Source of the DNA: Ornithodoros turicata
Taxonomy: Eukaryota; Arthropoda; Arachnida; Ixodida; Argasidae
DNA: 64,000 nucleotides
Assembly (NCBI RefSeq): GCF_037126465.1
Contig: NC_088202.1
Coordinates: 116,496,623-116,560,622, forward strand
Direction: 5' to 3'
The notes below the pieces were generated by a model, which saw only the letters and a program-made list of their open reading frames with translations, had not been told where the DNA came from and did no database searches. Position numbers and translations under genes: made by a program. Shown one piece after another: positions 1-11,403 of this stretch. Numbering within the stretch: position 1 is the first letter of the stretch; every line of letters starts with the position of its first letter.

Positions 1-269
1 TAAAGAGCCGGCTTGCTATCCCAAAAAAAGGAAAAAGCGAAGAAAAATAAAAGGAGAAAGAACAAAGAAAAGGAAAGAAAAAGAATGAAGGAAAGGAAGA
101 GGACGTAAAGAAATAAGAAAAATTATGACCTGTGTTGTCGCTGCGCCACAAAACCCCAAATCATCATCATCATCATCATCATCATCAAAGAAGAAAAGAG
201 ACAGTTGAACAACGTCACATGCAGTTTACGAGTCCTGAGACTAGGAGAAAACCGAGGAGAGTGGCAGGA
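1..269. repeat. LINE 3' flank with (ATC)n microsatellite
   Basis: No gene is seen. A perfect ATC/TCA trinucleotide run occupies about 160-187 and a purine-rich A/G tract lies at 20-120. On the minus strand these follow directly after the end of the LINE reading frame at 270, so they probably form its 3' untranslated region and simple-repeat tail. That placement is inference. Confidence 0.5.
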
Positions 270-874
270 TCAGCCCTCTAGTTGGGGGGGCAGGACGGAG
301 CCAAGGAGAGCGGCCAACGAAAAGTCCTTACAGCCAATCTGGAGCAGACGGCAACGGAGCGTGTTCCTATGGTGAAGGTGCTGCTGACAATGCAGGAGCT
401 GGTGTGGGACGTCAGCTTCCACGCCACAGACATTGCCGTTTGGTGAATTTAGCCGACCCATTTTGAAGAGAAGTAAAGGTGTACGGGCAACATTGAGTCG
501 TAGGCGGTGGAGAAGGGATTCTTCTTTACGACTGCTGCGGCAAGCGATGACATATTCCATCAATGGGTCGATAGACTGAAGGAATGGATTGTAAGTCGTA
601 GTTTCGGCCCGGAACTGCTGAGCACATGTGGCACACCGACGGCGAATATGTAGACGGCATGTGGAGGCTGTAAGCGGCAGAGATGCCAGGGCCGAAGTGT
701 CATCAGACCCAGCGCGTCTCGCTACAGCGTCTGCTTGGGTATTTCCATACACGCCTACGTGGCCAGAGATCCATTGAAACGTGATGTTGTAACCAGTGGC
801 TAAGAGTTGATTGAATTTCTGAAGTGTCATGGTGTGCAAACCGCTTATTATGTTGGGGCAATATGACGACAATA
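270..874 (-). pseudogene. LINE RNase H domain, 3' half, plus zinc-knuckle tail
   Basis: Minus-strand reading frame encoding the second half of a retrotransposon-type RNase H: the motif WISGHVGVYGNTQAD holds the last acidic catalytic residue and the usual helix. It is followed by a C-terminal cysteine/histidine cluster (CGVEADVPHQLLHC) of the kind found at the end of I-type LINE proteins. The first half of the same domain lies at 2,677-2,925; an LTR element with a TATC duplication separates them. Removing the insert joins the halves in frame (SLD followed by ILSSYC), so the frame was still open when the insertion happened. RNase H of such LINEs removes RNA from the RNA:DNA hybrid during retrotransposition. 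Confidence 0.85.
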
Positions 875-878
875 TATC

Positions 879-1052
879 TGTAGAGGAGGTGGTGTTCCTC
901 TAAATGAGTCCTGACCGGCGATGATAGAATGTCCCAGCGGGCAGATGGTCGTGGCCTCACGCTAGGACGGTGCCGGTAGAACTGGCTGGCAGGCGCAGTG
1001 GCGCGCTTCAGCGGAGGCACGTCGTTGTCATCGTCGTCCACGGGTCGCCACA
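879..1052 (-). repeat. 3' LTR of the short LTR element
   Basis: 174-bp LTR. Read on the minus strand it begins TGTGGCGACCCGTGGACG and ends ACCTCCTCTACA. The polypurine tract lies immediately upstream (minus strand) at about 1,053-1,066. Confidence 0.85.
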
Positions 1053-1620
1053 TCACTCCCCCCCTCAGACGCGAAGCGGTGCATGCGGTTGTGGTTCGCG
1101 TCGATACCATGAAGAGAAGAATGATGACGGCTCGTAGATGGTGGACGACTGGGCACACGGCTTGTGCTTGTGGCTGCTGATGCGGCTGTGGCAGCGGAAT
1201 GGCGGGAACAAGAGCGATGCGATCCGGGCGGGTTCCAGGGATGAGATGTGAATGTTGAGTGCTTGGATGCTCTAGTGGTTGCTGATTGTGTTGAGTGTCC
1301 GCTGAGTGCTTGTTGAGTGATTGCTGCCGAGCGTTGATTGTTGCTTTGTGAGTGAGTTGCTGAGTGGGCGACAGTACCGCGACCGGTATGTAAGCGTGGA
1401 TGCTGTTTGTCGCCAGAGTAGTGCCGGGGGAGGACCATCGTGAAGCAAATGGAGGCCGGAAACTCAGCTTACTGTGGTATCCCTGCGGGTCCCCGGTGGA
1501 ACAGTGGTCCCGGTGCGACTTGCCTGCTAGAAGGTGCTCCGCTGCTGGTTTGCCGAAAAATTTTGGGTGGTGAATGGCCTCATTACGCCGAACATGGTGT
1601 TCGTTGTTCGGGTCATCAAA

Positions 1621-2672
1621 TGTAGAGGAGGTGGTGTTCCTCTACATGAGTCCTGACCGGCTATGATGGAATGTCCCAGCGGGCAGATGTGCGTGGCCTC
1701 ACGCTAGGACGGAGCCGGTAGAACTGGGGTCGGATTCACAAAGAGCTCGAGCGACAGAATCTGTCGTATCTCCGTCGTACGGGAAAGTTACGACGAAGTG
1801 TAGATTCACGAAGGGCGCGCGGCGCCAAATCTTCACAGCTTACGGCGGAATCCTGCGAGAGCTCCCGAGCAGGTCTCACTAAGAAATATGGCGGCGTTAT
1901 TTCGCAGCGGTGGATTTGAAGACGGCAAACAAAGACTTCGTAATACGCGCCAACGCATTGCACTTTGCCACAGAACCTTCGAGACCATCCCCGAAGTGAC
2001 ATTGAGGGACTTTTTCGCTTGGTAACCTTCAACAAATGCTTCAACTTTGCGCTCCGTAAAATGGGGTCGCAGGGATTTTTCAAGCATCCCCTACACCCCG
2101 CTAAGACACCCCCAACACCCCTCCAAATTGTCTGCAAGAAAGGCAAAAGAAGCCATAAAAGCTGAAAAACTGGGTGCCACACACCGCTTACAAAACACCC
2201 TCACCCACCCCCTCCCCGAGACGAACACACTGAGAATATATTTGCTGTGTCATCGAACGCGTTTCGCCTGTGATTGCATGGCATCCATTATGGCTACCGA
2301 AAGCACGTGCAGTAACAAAACATTTGGGGACGAACAACTTCGTCTTCTTCTAACGGGACAACACTTATTGGTGCGATTACAAATTTTCGGCATCGTTACC
2401 ATAGCGAAAACATAGTCTCGCACCCTTTGGCTGTTTCTCTCGGAGGTGCACGTGACAGGAGGCGAGCAACTTCCTCTTCCTCGTCAAAGGGGGTACCCTC
2501 TCCACTACGATAGCTCTGTGAATCGCGCTTACGACGCCGTCGTACGCGCGTCGCAGGCTACGACGTCTTAGCGCTTCTTAGCATAACTTACGATCGCGTT
2601 TGTGAATCCGACCCCTGGCTGGCAGGCGCAGTGGAGGCACTTCGTTTTCATCGTCGTCTACGGGTCGCCACA
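1621..2672 (-). repeat. 5' LTR of the short LTR element, split by a DNA transposon
   Basis: The LTR matches the 3' LTR at both ends, but 888 bp of unrelated DNA with terminal inverted repeats is inserted at 1,727-2,614. Without that insert and its duplicated CTG it is about 161 bp. Confidence 0.8.
1727..2614. mobile_element. Short DNA transposon, Harbinger-like
   Basis: 888-bp element with terminal inverted repeats GGGTCGGATTCACAAA at both ends and the 3-bp duplication CTG (1,724-1,726 and 2,615-2,617). The uninterrupted site is visible in the 3' LTR near 990-1,000, which proves the insertion. A minus-strand stretch (about 1,850-2,090) beginning RPHFTERKVEAFVEGYQ resembles the Myb/SANT-like DNA-binding proteins carried by PIF/Harbinger elements, but it is broken and the match is weak. 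A 3-bp TSD and GGG ends suit Harbinger, although its usual target is TWA. The superfamily call is tentative; the transposon call is firm. Confidence 0.75.
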
Positions 2673-2676
2673 TATC

Positions 2677-2925
2677 TAATGATGCCTTGCTGTCGGTAAG
2701 AATGACCCACGTTTCGTGCCCGGATCCGATAATATGCTCCAGTGCTGCCAGCATAGCGAACAGTTCGGCTTCTGTTGAGGACACTGCATAGGGGAGTTTG
2801 AAACCATGCCCCAGGTCTTCATCCGGGATGTAGGAAGGCGCGCTCGAACTATCATGTGTTACTGAGTCATCAGTGTATATATGGCGACCAGGGCTCTCCT
2901 TCCAAACCTATTGGGTGCCTACGCT
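2677..2925 (-). pseudogene. LINE RNase H domain, 5' half
   Basis: Minus-strand frame holding the first three RNase H acidic sites: HIYTDDS, STEAELFAML and VILTDSKASLD. It continues at 874-270 beyond the LTR insertion. An in-frame TAG lies just upstream at about 2,908, and no reverse transcriptase sequence is recognised further 5', so the LINE copy is truncated here. Confidence 0.8.
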
Positions 2926-3760
2926 ATGTAGTCTTTCAGCTTTTATGGAACTTCCTCCTTGACTTGAAGCAGACTCTAATCCCGAGCGGGAGTAATGCAA
3001 TGTAACTAGTCCCAAAAGGGGGTAAAATTGCTCCGTTTTCATTATAGAAGTACCACATTTGAAACATCTTTCGCCAAGCAACTGACTGCAAACAACAGTG
3101 ATGAGATACTGAAGCTGCTACGCTACGCATGCGATACTCTGACTGTAACAAACTACAGCCCGTTAAATGGACGCCTTGCGTTACATTAAGCTCCTCCCGA
3201 GTGCTTCGAGGAGAGTAATTGCGGGTACCGATGGCCGCTGTCGGCGCCTTGATGTGGCTTGACATTCCCAGCACTAAGCCTTATCACGCTTAATGAGGGG
3301 AGCGTTAAACGATGACAGGCAAATTGAAGAGGCGTCCAAACCCAGCTGGCGCTCCCAGGGAAAAGAACGACAATGACTGAAGGAGATACCCGCTACCTGA
3401 TAATGCGTTCTTTATGCAAGCGTGAAAACCAGTTTCAACGCTCGCTGTCACAATAGTCGTGCCAGAACTTGCGTCAGCTGGAGATGCCCTAATTCACGTC
3501 AGCAGCTGACATAAGCATACTGGTGTCCGGGTAGAGAGCTACCAGTACGAAAGGACCTTCGGCCTGCTAGTAATGCACTGACGAAAAGAGTGAAACGTAG
3601 GAAACGGCTGACAACACTGCAACCGCTTGTGGAGCGACGACCTCCATATTTTAATCCAATCAAATCCGATGCTGCAAGGGCAATGCAATGCTTCGGTGAT
3701 ACTCCCAGATATAATTTATGTTCTCCCGCGTGACTAATTTCACTTCGCATAATTTCACTT
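2926..3760. other. Unassigned DNA
   Basis: Short open frames occur on the minus strand (2,936-3,274 and 3,499-3,750) but neither resembles a known family or has splice context. Nothing else is recognised. Confidence 0.4.
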
Positions 3761-3761
3761 C

Positions 3762-3895
3762 ACTAACAATAATAACTAACTAATAATAATAATAATTAAC
3801 TAATAACTAACTAATTAACTAATTAATAACTAACTAATTAACTAATAACTAACTAATAATAATCAACTAATAATAATAATAACTTCACTAATTTC
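3762..3895. repeat. AT-rich tandem repeat of TAA/CTAA units
   Basis: About 130 bp made of mixed TAA, CTAA and AATTAACTAA units in irregular tandem order, bounded on both sides by copies of ATTTCACTTC. Confidence 0.9.
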
Positions 3896-4161
3896 ACTTC
3901 GCAATCACAGCGATAAAAAAAATAACACAGTAACACAGTAACAAAATGACGCGATGAACTGCTCTGATCTGTAAAGAGAGCAGGAGGCACGGAAAAGGCA
4001 AGGAGAGATGAACCTCGTTAGTGAAATACTCCATCGCACCCTCCAACGCCAGTTCTCGTACATCCACCTGCCATGCCAGTTGGAAACCGGCCGTATCAAA
4101 GCTAGTCGCCCATGACATGTTCACAAGAGGTTGCGTCTTCGTGCATGCAAAACTGATTAAT

Positions 4162-4590
4162 TAGGGACTTTCGGGGGGGGGGGAGGGGGCAGGACCGGCT
4201 CGCCGTTGTTGGCCACACAGAAAGGACTATAGCAAAAGAAAAAAAAAGAAAGACGGATGGAGGATAGAGGATAACGGGTGGAGATGCGTAGAGGGTGCAT
4301 GAGTTCGTCGGGGAGAACAAAGTGTTAGATGGGTCGTTGAGCAAGACCCGCCTTCTGCAGAAAGAGAATAAGGTTTCTTGCCTTAGCAGAACGTTCGGCA
4401 GAAGAACCACCGGGGTAGAGGATGTCCGCTAGCGTGCCCGAGCTGGAGTGGGGGAGGGAGATGGGTTTCGCGCGCAGAATGGTTTGCTCGGCAGACTCGC
4501 AGGATGTGCTCGATTGTCTCAGGTTGTTGACAGTGGTCACAGCTGGCGACTTTCGGGAAAAAGTGAGATGGCAGAATGGGAGACAATCCG
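4162..4590 (-). pseudogene. LINE 3' end (zinc knuckle, C-terminus, 3' UTR)
   Basis: 5'-truncated LINE on the minus strand. One frame encodes the cysteine cluster CDHCQQPETIEHILRVC. After a frameshift near 4,450 a second frame encodes the end of the protein, LADILYPGGSSAERSAK then LILFLQKAGLAQRPI. The 3' UTR follows, and its last 45 bp or so (about 4,183-4,230) resemble the 3' end of the SINE-A family. Same LINE family as 12,724-13,040 and the tail at 29,751-29,938. The end is a C-rich tract (G-rich on the plus strand) at 4,171-4,190. Confidence 0.75.
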
Positions 4591-6545
4591 CGTTGAAAGC
4601 CACCTATTTTGAAATATCCATCTCATCGTCATTCATGGAGTTGTCACTGTTGTTGCTTTGCAAATGAGCCAGAGCCGTAACAGCATGCCTCAGGAGCGCA
4701 AGCAAGTCAGCGCTTATTCCACGTAAGAGGGCCACATGTTTTGGAGCGATAGAGGTGAAAACGGAAAATTAACGAATTTTCGGTGATTACTCCTCCAGTG
4801 GTTGCATACTCACTTCGACAGGATGTCCGCATAGCCGTATAACTCAACTTCGAAAACTGCATCTATGCTGCTCTCATAGCTTTCTTTGGAAAATTTGTTG
4901 CCTATGAAAAACACCCTGTATGCAGGTGTGTTCAATTTTATCCGCAACATATTTTTATTAAAAAAAACACATGAGACCAACATAGATGTCGTTTTTGCAG
5001 TTGTATGGCCAGGCGGACATCCTCTCGAAGAAAATATATAACTTCAAGATGACTAATTAATTAATGATTGTTAGGTGATTACTAAATTATTAATTAGGGT
5101 ATATCGAGAAAACGCGAGATAGCAGAAGAGGCGACAATCCTCGTTGAAAGCCATTCTGTGCTTTAAAAAACCTGAAACCGCGCACGCGCGTTGAAATATC
5201 CATCGCTGAATTTCGCTATGCAAATGAGCTGAAACCAAAACAAGGCGCGCCTGAGAAGCGCATCACCTTCGCCGACAGAGGGTCATCTGGGCCTGAAATC
5301 TGGCCAACCAGATCAGCACCTACTCCAATTATCTCCACCGCTCCAAAGCACGTGGCCCTTTGACCTGGGATGAGAGCTGTGCTCCATGCGCTCCCGGTCG
5401 CCGCGGTTTCGGTTTCGGCTAATTTCCATATCAAAATTCGATTATGAATATTCCAACGCACGCGCACTTTACAGGAATTTTTAACCATGGAATGGCTTTC
5501 AAGGAGGATTGTCTCCGTTCTGATATCTCGATTTTGCTCAAAATCCCCGAATGAAAGAGTTAATTAACGAATTAATTTTATTTTGAACTTTGTTTGTCTA
5601 TTTCTAAGCTTTCCATGCGTCCACACAACACGAAAGCTCCGGAGGACCATAAGCAGGGTAACCCTCGGGATACTAGCTTTCTCCGAATTTCCTCTACGCT
5701 AGGAGACCAAACAGTTTTTGTCCTCTCTATGTGTTCCAGGCTCAGAACATCAATTCCCATCAGTGTCGGTATCGTTTGGTTAGAGCCTATAATCAAACGA
5801 TACCGACACCGTCCCGCGCAACAGGCTAATTATTGAACTCTCATCCGGGCTCTCAGGGCACTGCTTATCCTGCCTTGACAGACCACACCGTAAGTTGTGC
5901 GCATAAGTGCGTGCCACTTTCCTGTAAGCGTACGTTTAAACCGGAAAATCGTGCAATGTACTCGATTCTGTTTTTATACAGGGTGTTTCGCATAACGCGT
6001 TCAAACATTGTATGAAAAACAAAACAAAAAAAATTACTATTTTACCACGACTTACGATCATTTTCGTCATAGATATGTCGCAACAAATTGAATTCGTTGA
6101 ATTTAACTCCAAAATTCGCCAAATGAAACAGAAAGCGTATATCGAATTTGCCCGTTCCGTTTGTGAATTCCGTTTAAAAATATGTTTTCTTCTGCTGTGG
6201 TAATAGCTGAAAAAGAAGAAGAAGAAGTGACAAGCGTCGTTTCGAGATGCGAAAATTGTCGGCGCCGTAAGACCCCTGCCAGGGAAATGCAAAAATCGAC
6301 GAAACGAGAACATGGATCTGCTCCTTCAGTTTCCTGTTTCGCGCTTCTGCTGATAACGCGAGCAAAGTTATACGTCAGTTACCTGAAGTAACAGTGAGAA
6401 GGAAACAGCAATAGGCGTGTATCCTATCTTGCTTTTTATTTGTCTTTTGCTGCTTCTTGCATTAAGTTGACGGTGAACTGACGGCGGCCGACAATTTGCG
6501 TGTCTCGAAGCGCGGTTTGCGCTTTTTCTTTTCTTTGTTAGCTAT
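4591..6545. other. Unassigned repeat-derived DNA
   Basis: No gene is recognised. A segment near 4,556-4,640 recurs near 5,105-5,240 in the same direction (shared GCGTTGAAAGCCA and TTGAAATATCCATC) and part of it recurs inverted near 5,490-5,520, suggesting a decayed transposon. The motif TACAGGGTGTTT at about 5,979 and its inverse AACACCCTGTA at about 4,911 resemble ends of arthropod repeats, but no full element could be bounded. Confidence 0.4.
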
Positions 6546-6660
6546 TACGGTTTGGTTTGGTTTCGTGTGAGGAAAAATAAAATAGAGAATATGGTGGTCA
6601 TGAGGAGAACCCATTCATGAAGAGAAGAGACCCGGCTACTCCAGCACCATTGCAGCTGGC
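6546..6660. repeat. Dispersed repeat (TTTGGTTTGGTT family), copy 1
   Basis: Shares an ordered set of blocks (TTTGGTTTGGT, GTGTGAGGAAA, AAAATRGAGAAT, CATGAAGAGA, CGGCTACTCCAG) with 38,636-38,720. Family unknown. Confidence 0.7.
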
Positions 6661-6901
6661 TGCCGTTGTAGCAGTGAATGTATTTTGTAATGGAATGGTG
6701 GCAAATCCGTCATGCGCTTTCTGTTGCTGGCAACAAAAAGGTGGAGAAAACGTTACGCACACTTGGCCAATTCAGAAAATTTAAACAGCAGATTGATTAA
6801 AATTGTTATTAGCTGTGGCAAAAGTTCGCTGAAGACCAAAACCGTTAACCTTCCTAATTTTCGGACAAGTGCATTTCTCAATCAATATTTTAACACATTA
6901 A

Positions 6902-7604
6902 AGGGGCACTAATAGGTATAAAAGGTGCACTTTTTTTAATGGGTTGTGATATTTTGCTGACGGTGAACGTTTTCTAAAAATTGTTGTCGCAAAAAAATTA
7001 AATAGTGGCTCCAAACCAACCGAATATTCGCTGCACTCTTTCGCGCTCATGCCCCGCCCCGCGATGCCGTGCGACAATAGCCACACGTCATTTTGACGTC
7101 GCGCACCATGAACCATTCAAAATGCCGTATGCTTATACATTGATTTTGTTGTAATATCGGGAAGTGAGGTCAATTCTAAACATATTTGCACTTGTCACTC
7201 CCAAGGTAGCCAGATCAAACGATACCAAAAGCCAACAATGTTCCTTTTCATGTGCGCATGATGTTTTCAGTGCTGTATTGCTCCGCGTGGTCACCGCGAT
7301 GTTCCCGCAACCGGTTCCTTCGTGAGCTGCTGCTTGTCTCAGTGGGGCCCGTCATTGGCTGGGAGATCAAAATCTCCCCCACCTCGAGCGCCTGGAATGC
7401 GGTGTTGCTATACCTTGGAACGTGGTGACGTGTCCATGTTCCAAGGGTGAAGGAGAGGCTTACGGGGATTATGCTCTTTGAATGGCATTGTTTGGTGGTA
7501 AAGACGCTCGCTAGAAGTAAATGAATTTTTTATATTGATATCGTGAGCCACGTTCTTTGATAGAGCATAACTGGAGAATGGCCATCAAGCTGTTTAGTGG
7601 CCCT
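6902..7604. mobile_element. TTAA-flanked short DNA transposon
   Basis: 703-bp element flanked by TTAA on both sides (6,898-6,901 and 7,605-7,608). Its ends are inverted repeats: AGGGGCACTAATAGG on the left and AGGGCCACTAAACAGC as the reverse complement of the right. TTAA targets are used by the Kolobok and piggyBac superfamilies; the AGGG start is shared with the larger Kolobok-like element at 16,597. No protein is encoded. Confidence 0.7.
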
Positions 7605-8053
7605 TTAAAGCTCAGCTCCGCCGATTTTCGACTGCGACAGAATTGAGCCATGCTTGGGCTGTGCGTTCGTTTCCGCACAGGGAGCATACATGTGAAAAAT
7701 TTTCACCCATTTGTTTGTAGTTTTTAAGAAAACAATTTTTTAACTTTCTCTGGCACGGCGGTCCTGTGGTCGGCAAACCCTGACCAATCCCGGCTTCGTC
7801 CTGGATTAGCCGCGCTCGTGGCTTGGCTAACGCCAAATCGTCGATGCGATGGCGGAGATCTGTGGGCGAAGGTGAATGTTTTGGGTGTGTTCCGTGATAA
7901 TTGCTGTCGTTAATAGCCTCAACGATAGTTTTGCCGGTCTTCTTTAACAAGCCTTACAGGATGGCGTCGTTGTGCAACGACGGCCGTCGTGAGCGGACAT
8001 TCTGTGCCCGCACTGTTCTTCATGCTACCAACAAGACCTAACACCTAACGTGT

Positions 8054-8163
8054 GACGTACTCGTACGCATTCTCAATAGCTTTGGCAGCGCACTATGCGC
8101 GGACTTGCTGCGCGTGCAGAAAGCACCACCAAAGCTATTGAGAACGAGAACGAGTACGTGCTC
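8054..8163. repeat. Imperfect inverted repeat (hairpin)
   Basis: Arms of about 32 bp share ACGTACTCGT and TTCTCAATAGCTTTGG, separated by a loop of about 43 bp. Function unknown. Confidence 0.75.
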
Positions 8164-9287
8164 GAAGACGAAGTATTTCTTATAAGAAACGTGATAAAAC
8201 GGTGCGGTGGTCCCCGATAGCTCGTGATAGCTATTTCAGCACGATACAGCGGCCATGACCGAGTGTAAACACAAATTGGTTGCCAGGCACAGCTGGCTAG
8301 GTGTGGCTATCCAATCCGCGCAGTTCCAAGTATGACGTCACAAGTGGAACCGCCGCCCGGTAGTTTTTCTCAAATTTCTCACGAAGGAGTATGGAAATTT
8401 GGAAAGCAATGTGCGTTTATGAATGAAGTTGGGACCACGGTTCTGAATATCACAACGTCTTCGTACTTTCGGAACAGCAGCGGAGCTGCACTTTAAGGGG
8501 TTGCGACAGGTCATCCCAGGTTAGCCTAGACAGACGTAAAAAAAAGAAGAAGAAATGGTGCTTTGCACCGATGTGACCCTGCATTGAAAGTTACACAGCG
8601 AATTTAGTAGAAACGGAGAAAATGGGTACCGCGATTCTTATTACGACTTTGTTCGCGCTTGCTTTGTATAGAGACACCACGTGCACTCAGAGAGAAACTC
8701 ATGTCCTTGGGGGCCCTTGAAGATGGAAGAGCAGAAGAGCCCGGTAGCCATCTTTAGAAAGGGCTACCAAAAGATAGGATTAGATAGGATCTGGAGCAGA
8801 ACAAGGCCATACAACTGATAATATGTGAGGAAGTACATGAAAACCTTACAATATGGAAAGCTATACTTAATCGTGGCTTTCTTGTGACTTATTGATATTT
8901 GGTTATAGTAGTTCCAGTCTACCAAGTTGGCGGTGCTGTTGCACCATCTGACGTCATTTGTTTGTAAACAGGAATAGGTCTATTACCTTCTTTGACCCTG
9001 CGGTTGGTGCCCCAATTTTAGCGTCAGTGAGCCGCAGAGACAGTCGTCGAGGAAGCTGAAGGCAAATATGGATACCAGGAAGTAGTTTTGGGCCCCTACC
9101 CTTGAAGTCGCAAATATGAAGTGTTATCGTTATTTTTTATGTTGGCGCACTCCGAATGTCACGAGGTCGCACGTGGAAGCTGTTTGTGTACTTCGAGATT
9201 TCAAATCAGCGTTGCGATTGGTGTTCGCTCTAGTGCGTGCTTGTGGCCAACCATGGGCAAAGTGACGTTGTAGCGGATGAGTGACGC

Positions 9288-9365
9288 TTTTTTTTTTATT
9301 CTGTGTGAGCGCCGCGAAGCAACTGTGGCTATGACCCGCGTACAGACGTGGACAGAGGACAACAA
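9288..9365 (-). mobile_element. SINE-B 3' fragment
   Basis: Matches the 3' end of the second SINE family (GAGCGCCGCGAAGCAACTGT, then the GTACAGACGTGGACAGAGGA block), read on the minus strand. Compare 44,757-45,006 and 50,510-50,775. Only the tail is present. Confidence 0.7.
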
Positions 9366-10662
9366 AGAGTTGGGGATAGGGGGAGGGGGTAGTGACGCAG
9401 TTAACGCGCGTTTCGGGATAACGACAAGTTGAAGATCTGGGCCCTGGCCCGTTGTAATCTAACCACCCTATTTAACTACCGTGATATACGTCGTTATATT
9501 ACAAGTAGTTAACGAGTGCCTATATCAAGATATGGTTAAATTCACGTGATTCAGTGCGTTTAATGAGATTGTCTTAAATCGATTATGGTGACACGAACAA
9601 GAAAAGAGTCAGAATAAGGACTGGCTACCCTTTAACGCCTATGCTAGACTGACTAAGAAAATAGGAATGAAACAAGAAAAGAAAGTAGAAAGGCGCAGAG
9701 TTCAACCGATGGGAATCATTCGTGGAAAACAGTTGCTTGCCGAGTGATGACTGCCTTTTTGTTCTTGTCAGAGTATATTTTCCCAGAGTACAAGTATTAT
9801 AGCAGCCTGTTCTTATCCCGCCGGAACTAGCAATTCAATTTTTGTTTCGTTTTAACCTAATCTATTCTATCAATCGGGTTTCTCCAAGAAACGGCACCAG
9901 AGCTTGAAATACAACGTTAATACAACTTGTCTTCAAACGAACGTCATTCTACAAAGCTATTTTATCGTCGAAGTGTTACGTACGTGCCAGGAAAAAGTGG
10001 GCTCTAATTCATTCTAACTTAAAACATAAAGCTTCCACTGTGTTCTGAGCAGAAGCCCCAACACATTTCACAAACCCCTCGCTTACCCGTTCTGAGACAA
10101 GGAATAGTTCATGGTCACGCACCTACCATCACGCAACCACGAAAAGCTTGGCGCTTTATCACTGTTCCTGCTGCATGTCTTCTCGGCTAAAACAAAGCCA
10201 CAGCGCAACAATCTTCGTAGGGAATATCGTTCGCGTCACGTGCCTTTGCTGTGGTGCAACTTGAAACGAATAAATGGCAGCTTCAGTCTCGACTTCCAAA
10301 ATAATGCACCTCGGGTGTCTGTTTAGCGCGGCCGCTTGCGTGTTCCGAGGTGACGCCCGAATTAATGGCCTACCGCCGACGCCTCTGCCGGGTCGTTAAT
10401 CAGGCCGGAGTAAAACAAACTTCCGTGATCGAGAAGTGCGCAACGAGCGCGTCATTTCTTGCCTCCAAGCATGCTGGAATGCGCGAGGAAGGCCTGGTTG
10501 CGAGGCTGGTTGGCGTTCAACGGCCTTGTTGGTGGGAGACGGCTTCATCAGCAGAACAGGTGGAGGCGGGCAGAATATTTGGATGCGCCATAAGACATAA
10601 ATGAACGATGCAGGCGAAGTCGGAAGTTACCGAAGGAGATGTCGAAGTAAGCTGATTGTAAG

Positions 10663-11395
10663 CAGAGTTGGACGCAACGCGTTATTCGTGATTGCGTTAC
10701 TAGTAATCAATTACTTTTTGAGTAATTTTTTAACGTAATCAATTAATTTTGTGAGCAAGTAATTTTCCAAGTAATCTGATTACAATTTTCGGTAATCGAT
10801 TACTTTTTTAACCTTCTGGCAACAATTGCAACCTTTTTCAACAAGCCAGTCTGTTATTCTGTTCCACCACGAGTTCGACTGAGGCAATGACGCAGAGGTC
10901 ACTGTGACGGCCGTCTCTAGTCCACACGTGTTCCATGCACACCACAGTAATGTGATAATCCCTTACAACCGCGACCTACTGGAGCAGCAGTAAAATAGGT
11001 GACTGTATTGATAAATTGTACAGGCTGAACATGACAATAGTAACAAAACGAAGCAGATGTTTCGATGTTGTTTTAAATTTGTGTATAAATCTGTAATAAA
11101 CTCGTGTATGTGTTTTGTATGTTGCTTTCAAATATATTTCTGAATTTCACTTATCATGTATGTTGGTGCCTCATATTCGAATTTGCAACAAGTGCTGCAT
11201 GGTTGCATTCATTGCGGGCTTGTTGGCTTTGCTATGGCCCACAATTTAAAAGTAACGGGAAAAGTATAACGCGTTACATTTTTAATCGGTAACGTATTAC
11301 ATTTTTGATGAAGTAATTTGTAATGGTAAAGAATTCCTTTTCGCGCTATTAGTAACAGTAATTGTAATCATTTTTGAGTCACGTGTACAACTCTG
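10663..11395. mobile_element. hAT-type short DNA transposon
   Basis: 733-bp element with an exact 8-bp duplication ATTGTAAG (10,655-10,662 and 11,396-11,403). Ends are inverted: CAGAGTTGGACGC on the left and CAGAGTTGTACACG as the reverse complement of the right. Subterminal regions are packed with GTAAT/ATTAC motifs in both directions, probably transposase binding sites. The 8-bp TSD and CAGAG start fit hAT. No transposase frame is seen, so it must move in trans. Confidence 0.9.
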
Positions 11396-11403
11396 ATTGT
11401 AAG

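Larger units (their letters stand above)
879..2672 (-). mobile_element. Short non-autonomous LTR retrotransposon, copy 1
   Basis: Complete element on the minus strand, starting TG and ending CA, flanked by the 4-bp duplication TATC (875-878 and 2,673-2,676). It has two LTRs of about 175 bp (the 5' one enlarged by an insertion), an internal region of only 568 bp (1,053-1,620), a primer-site-like start TTTGATGACCCGAACAACG right after the 5' LTR, and a polypurine tract GAGGGGGGGAGTGA right before the 3' LTR. No gag or pol protein can be recognised. The family recurs at 22,887-24,735. It must be mobilised by enzymes from another LTR element; the short TSD suits Ty3/Gypsy integrase. Confidence 0.85.
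7609..10654. other. Unassigned DNA, no gene recognised
   Basis: Apart from the hairpin at 8,054-8,163 and a SINE fragment at 9,288-9,365, this 3-kb stretch shows no supportable gene. Reading frames are short and have no family resemblance. Confidence 0.4.

Noticed and set aside
161..187. CRISPR-like or regulatory array
   Set aside because: It is a plain trinucleotide microsatellite without spacers.
4911..5990. DNA transposon bounded by AACACCCTGTA and TACAGGGTGTTT
   Set aside because: The motifs point outward rather than inward and no target-site duplication is seen, so no single element can be defined.
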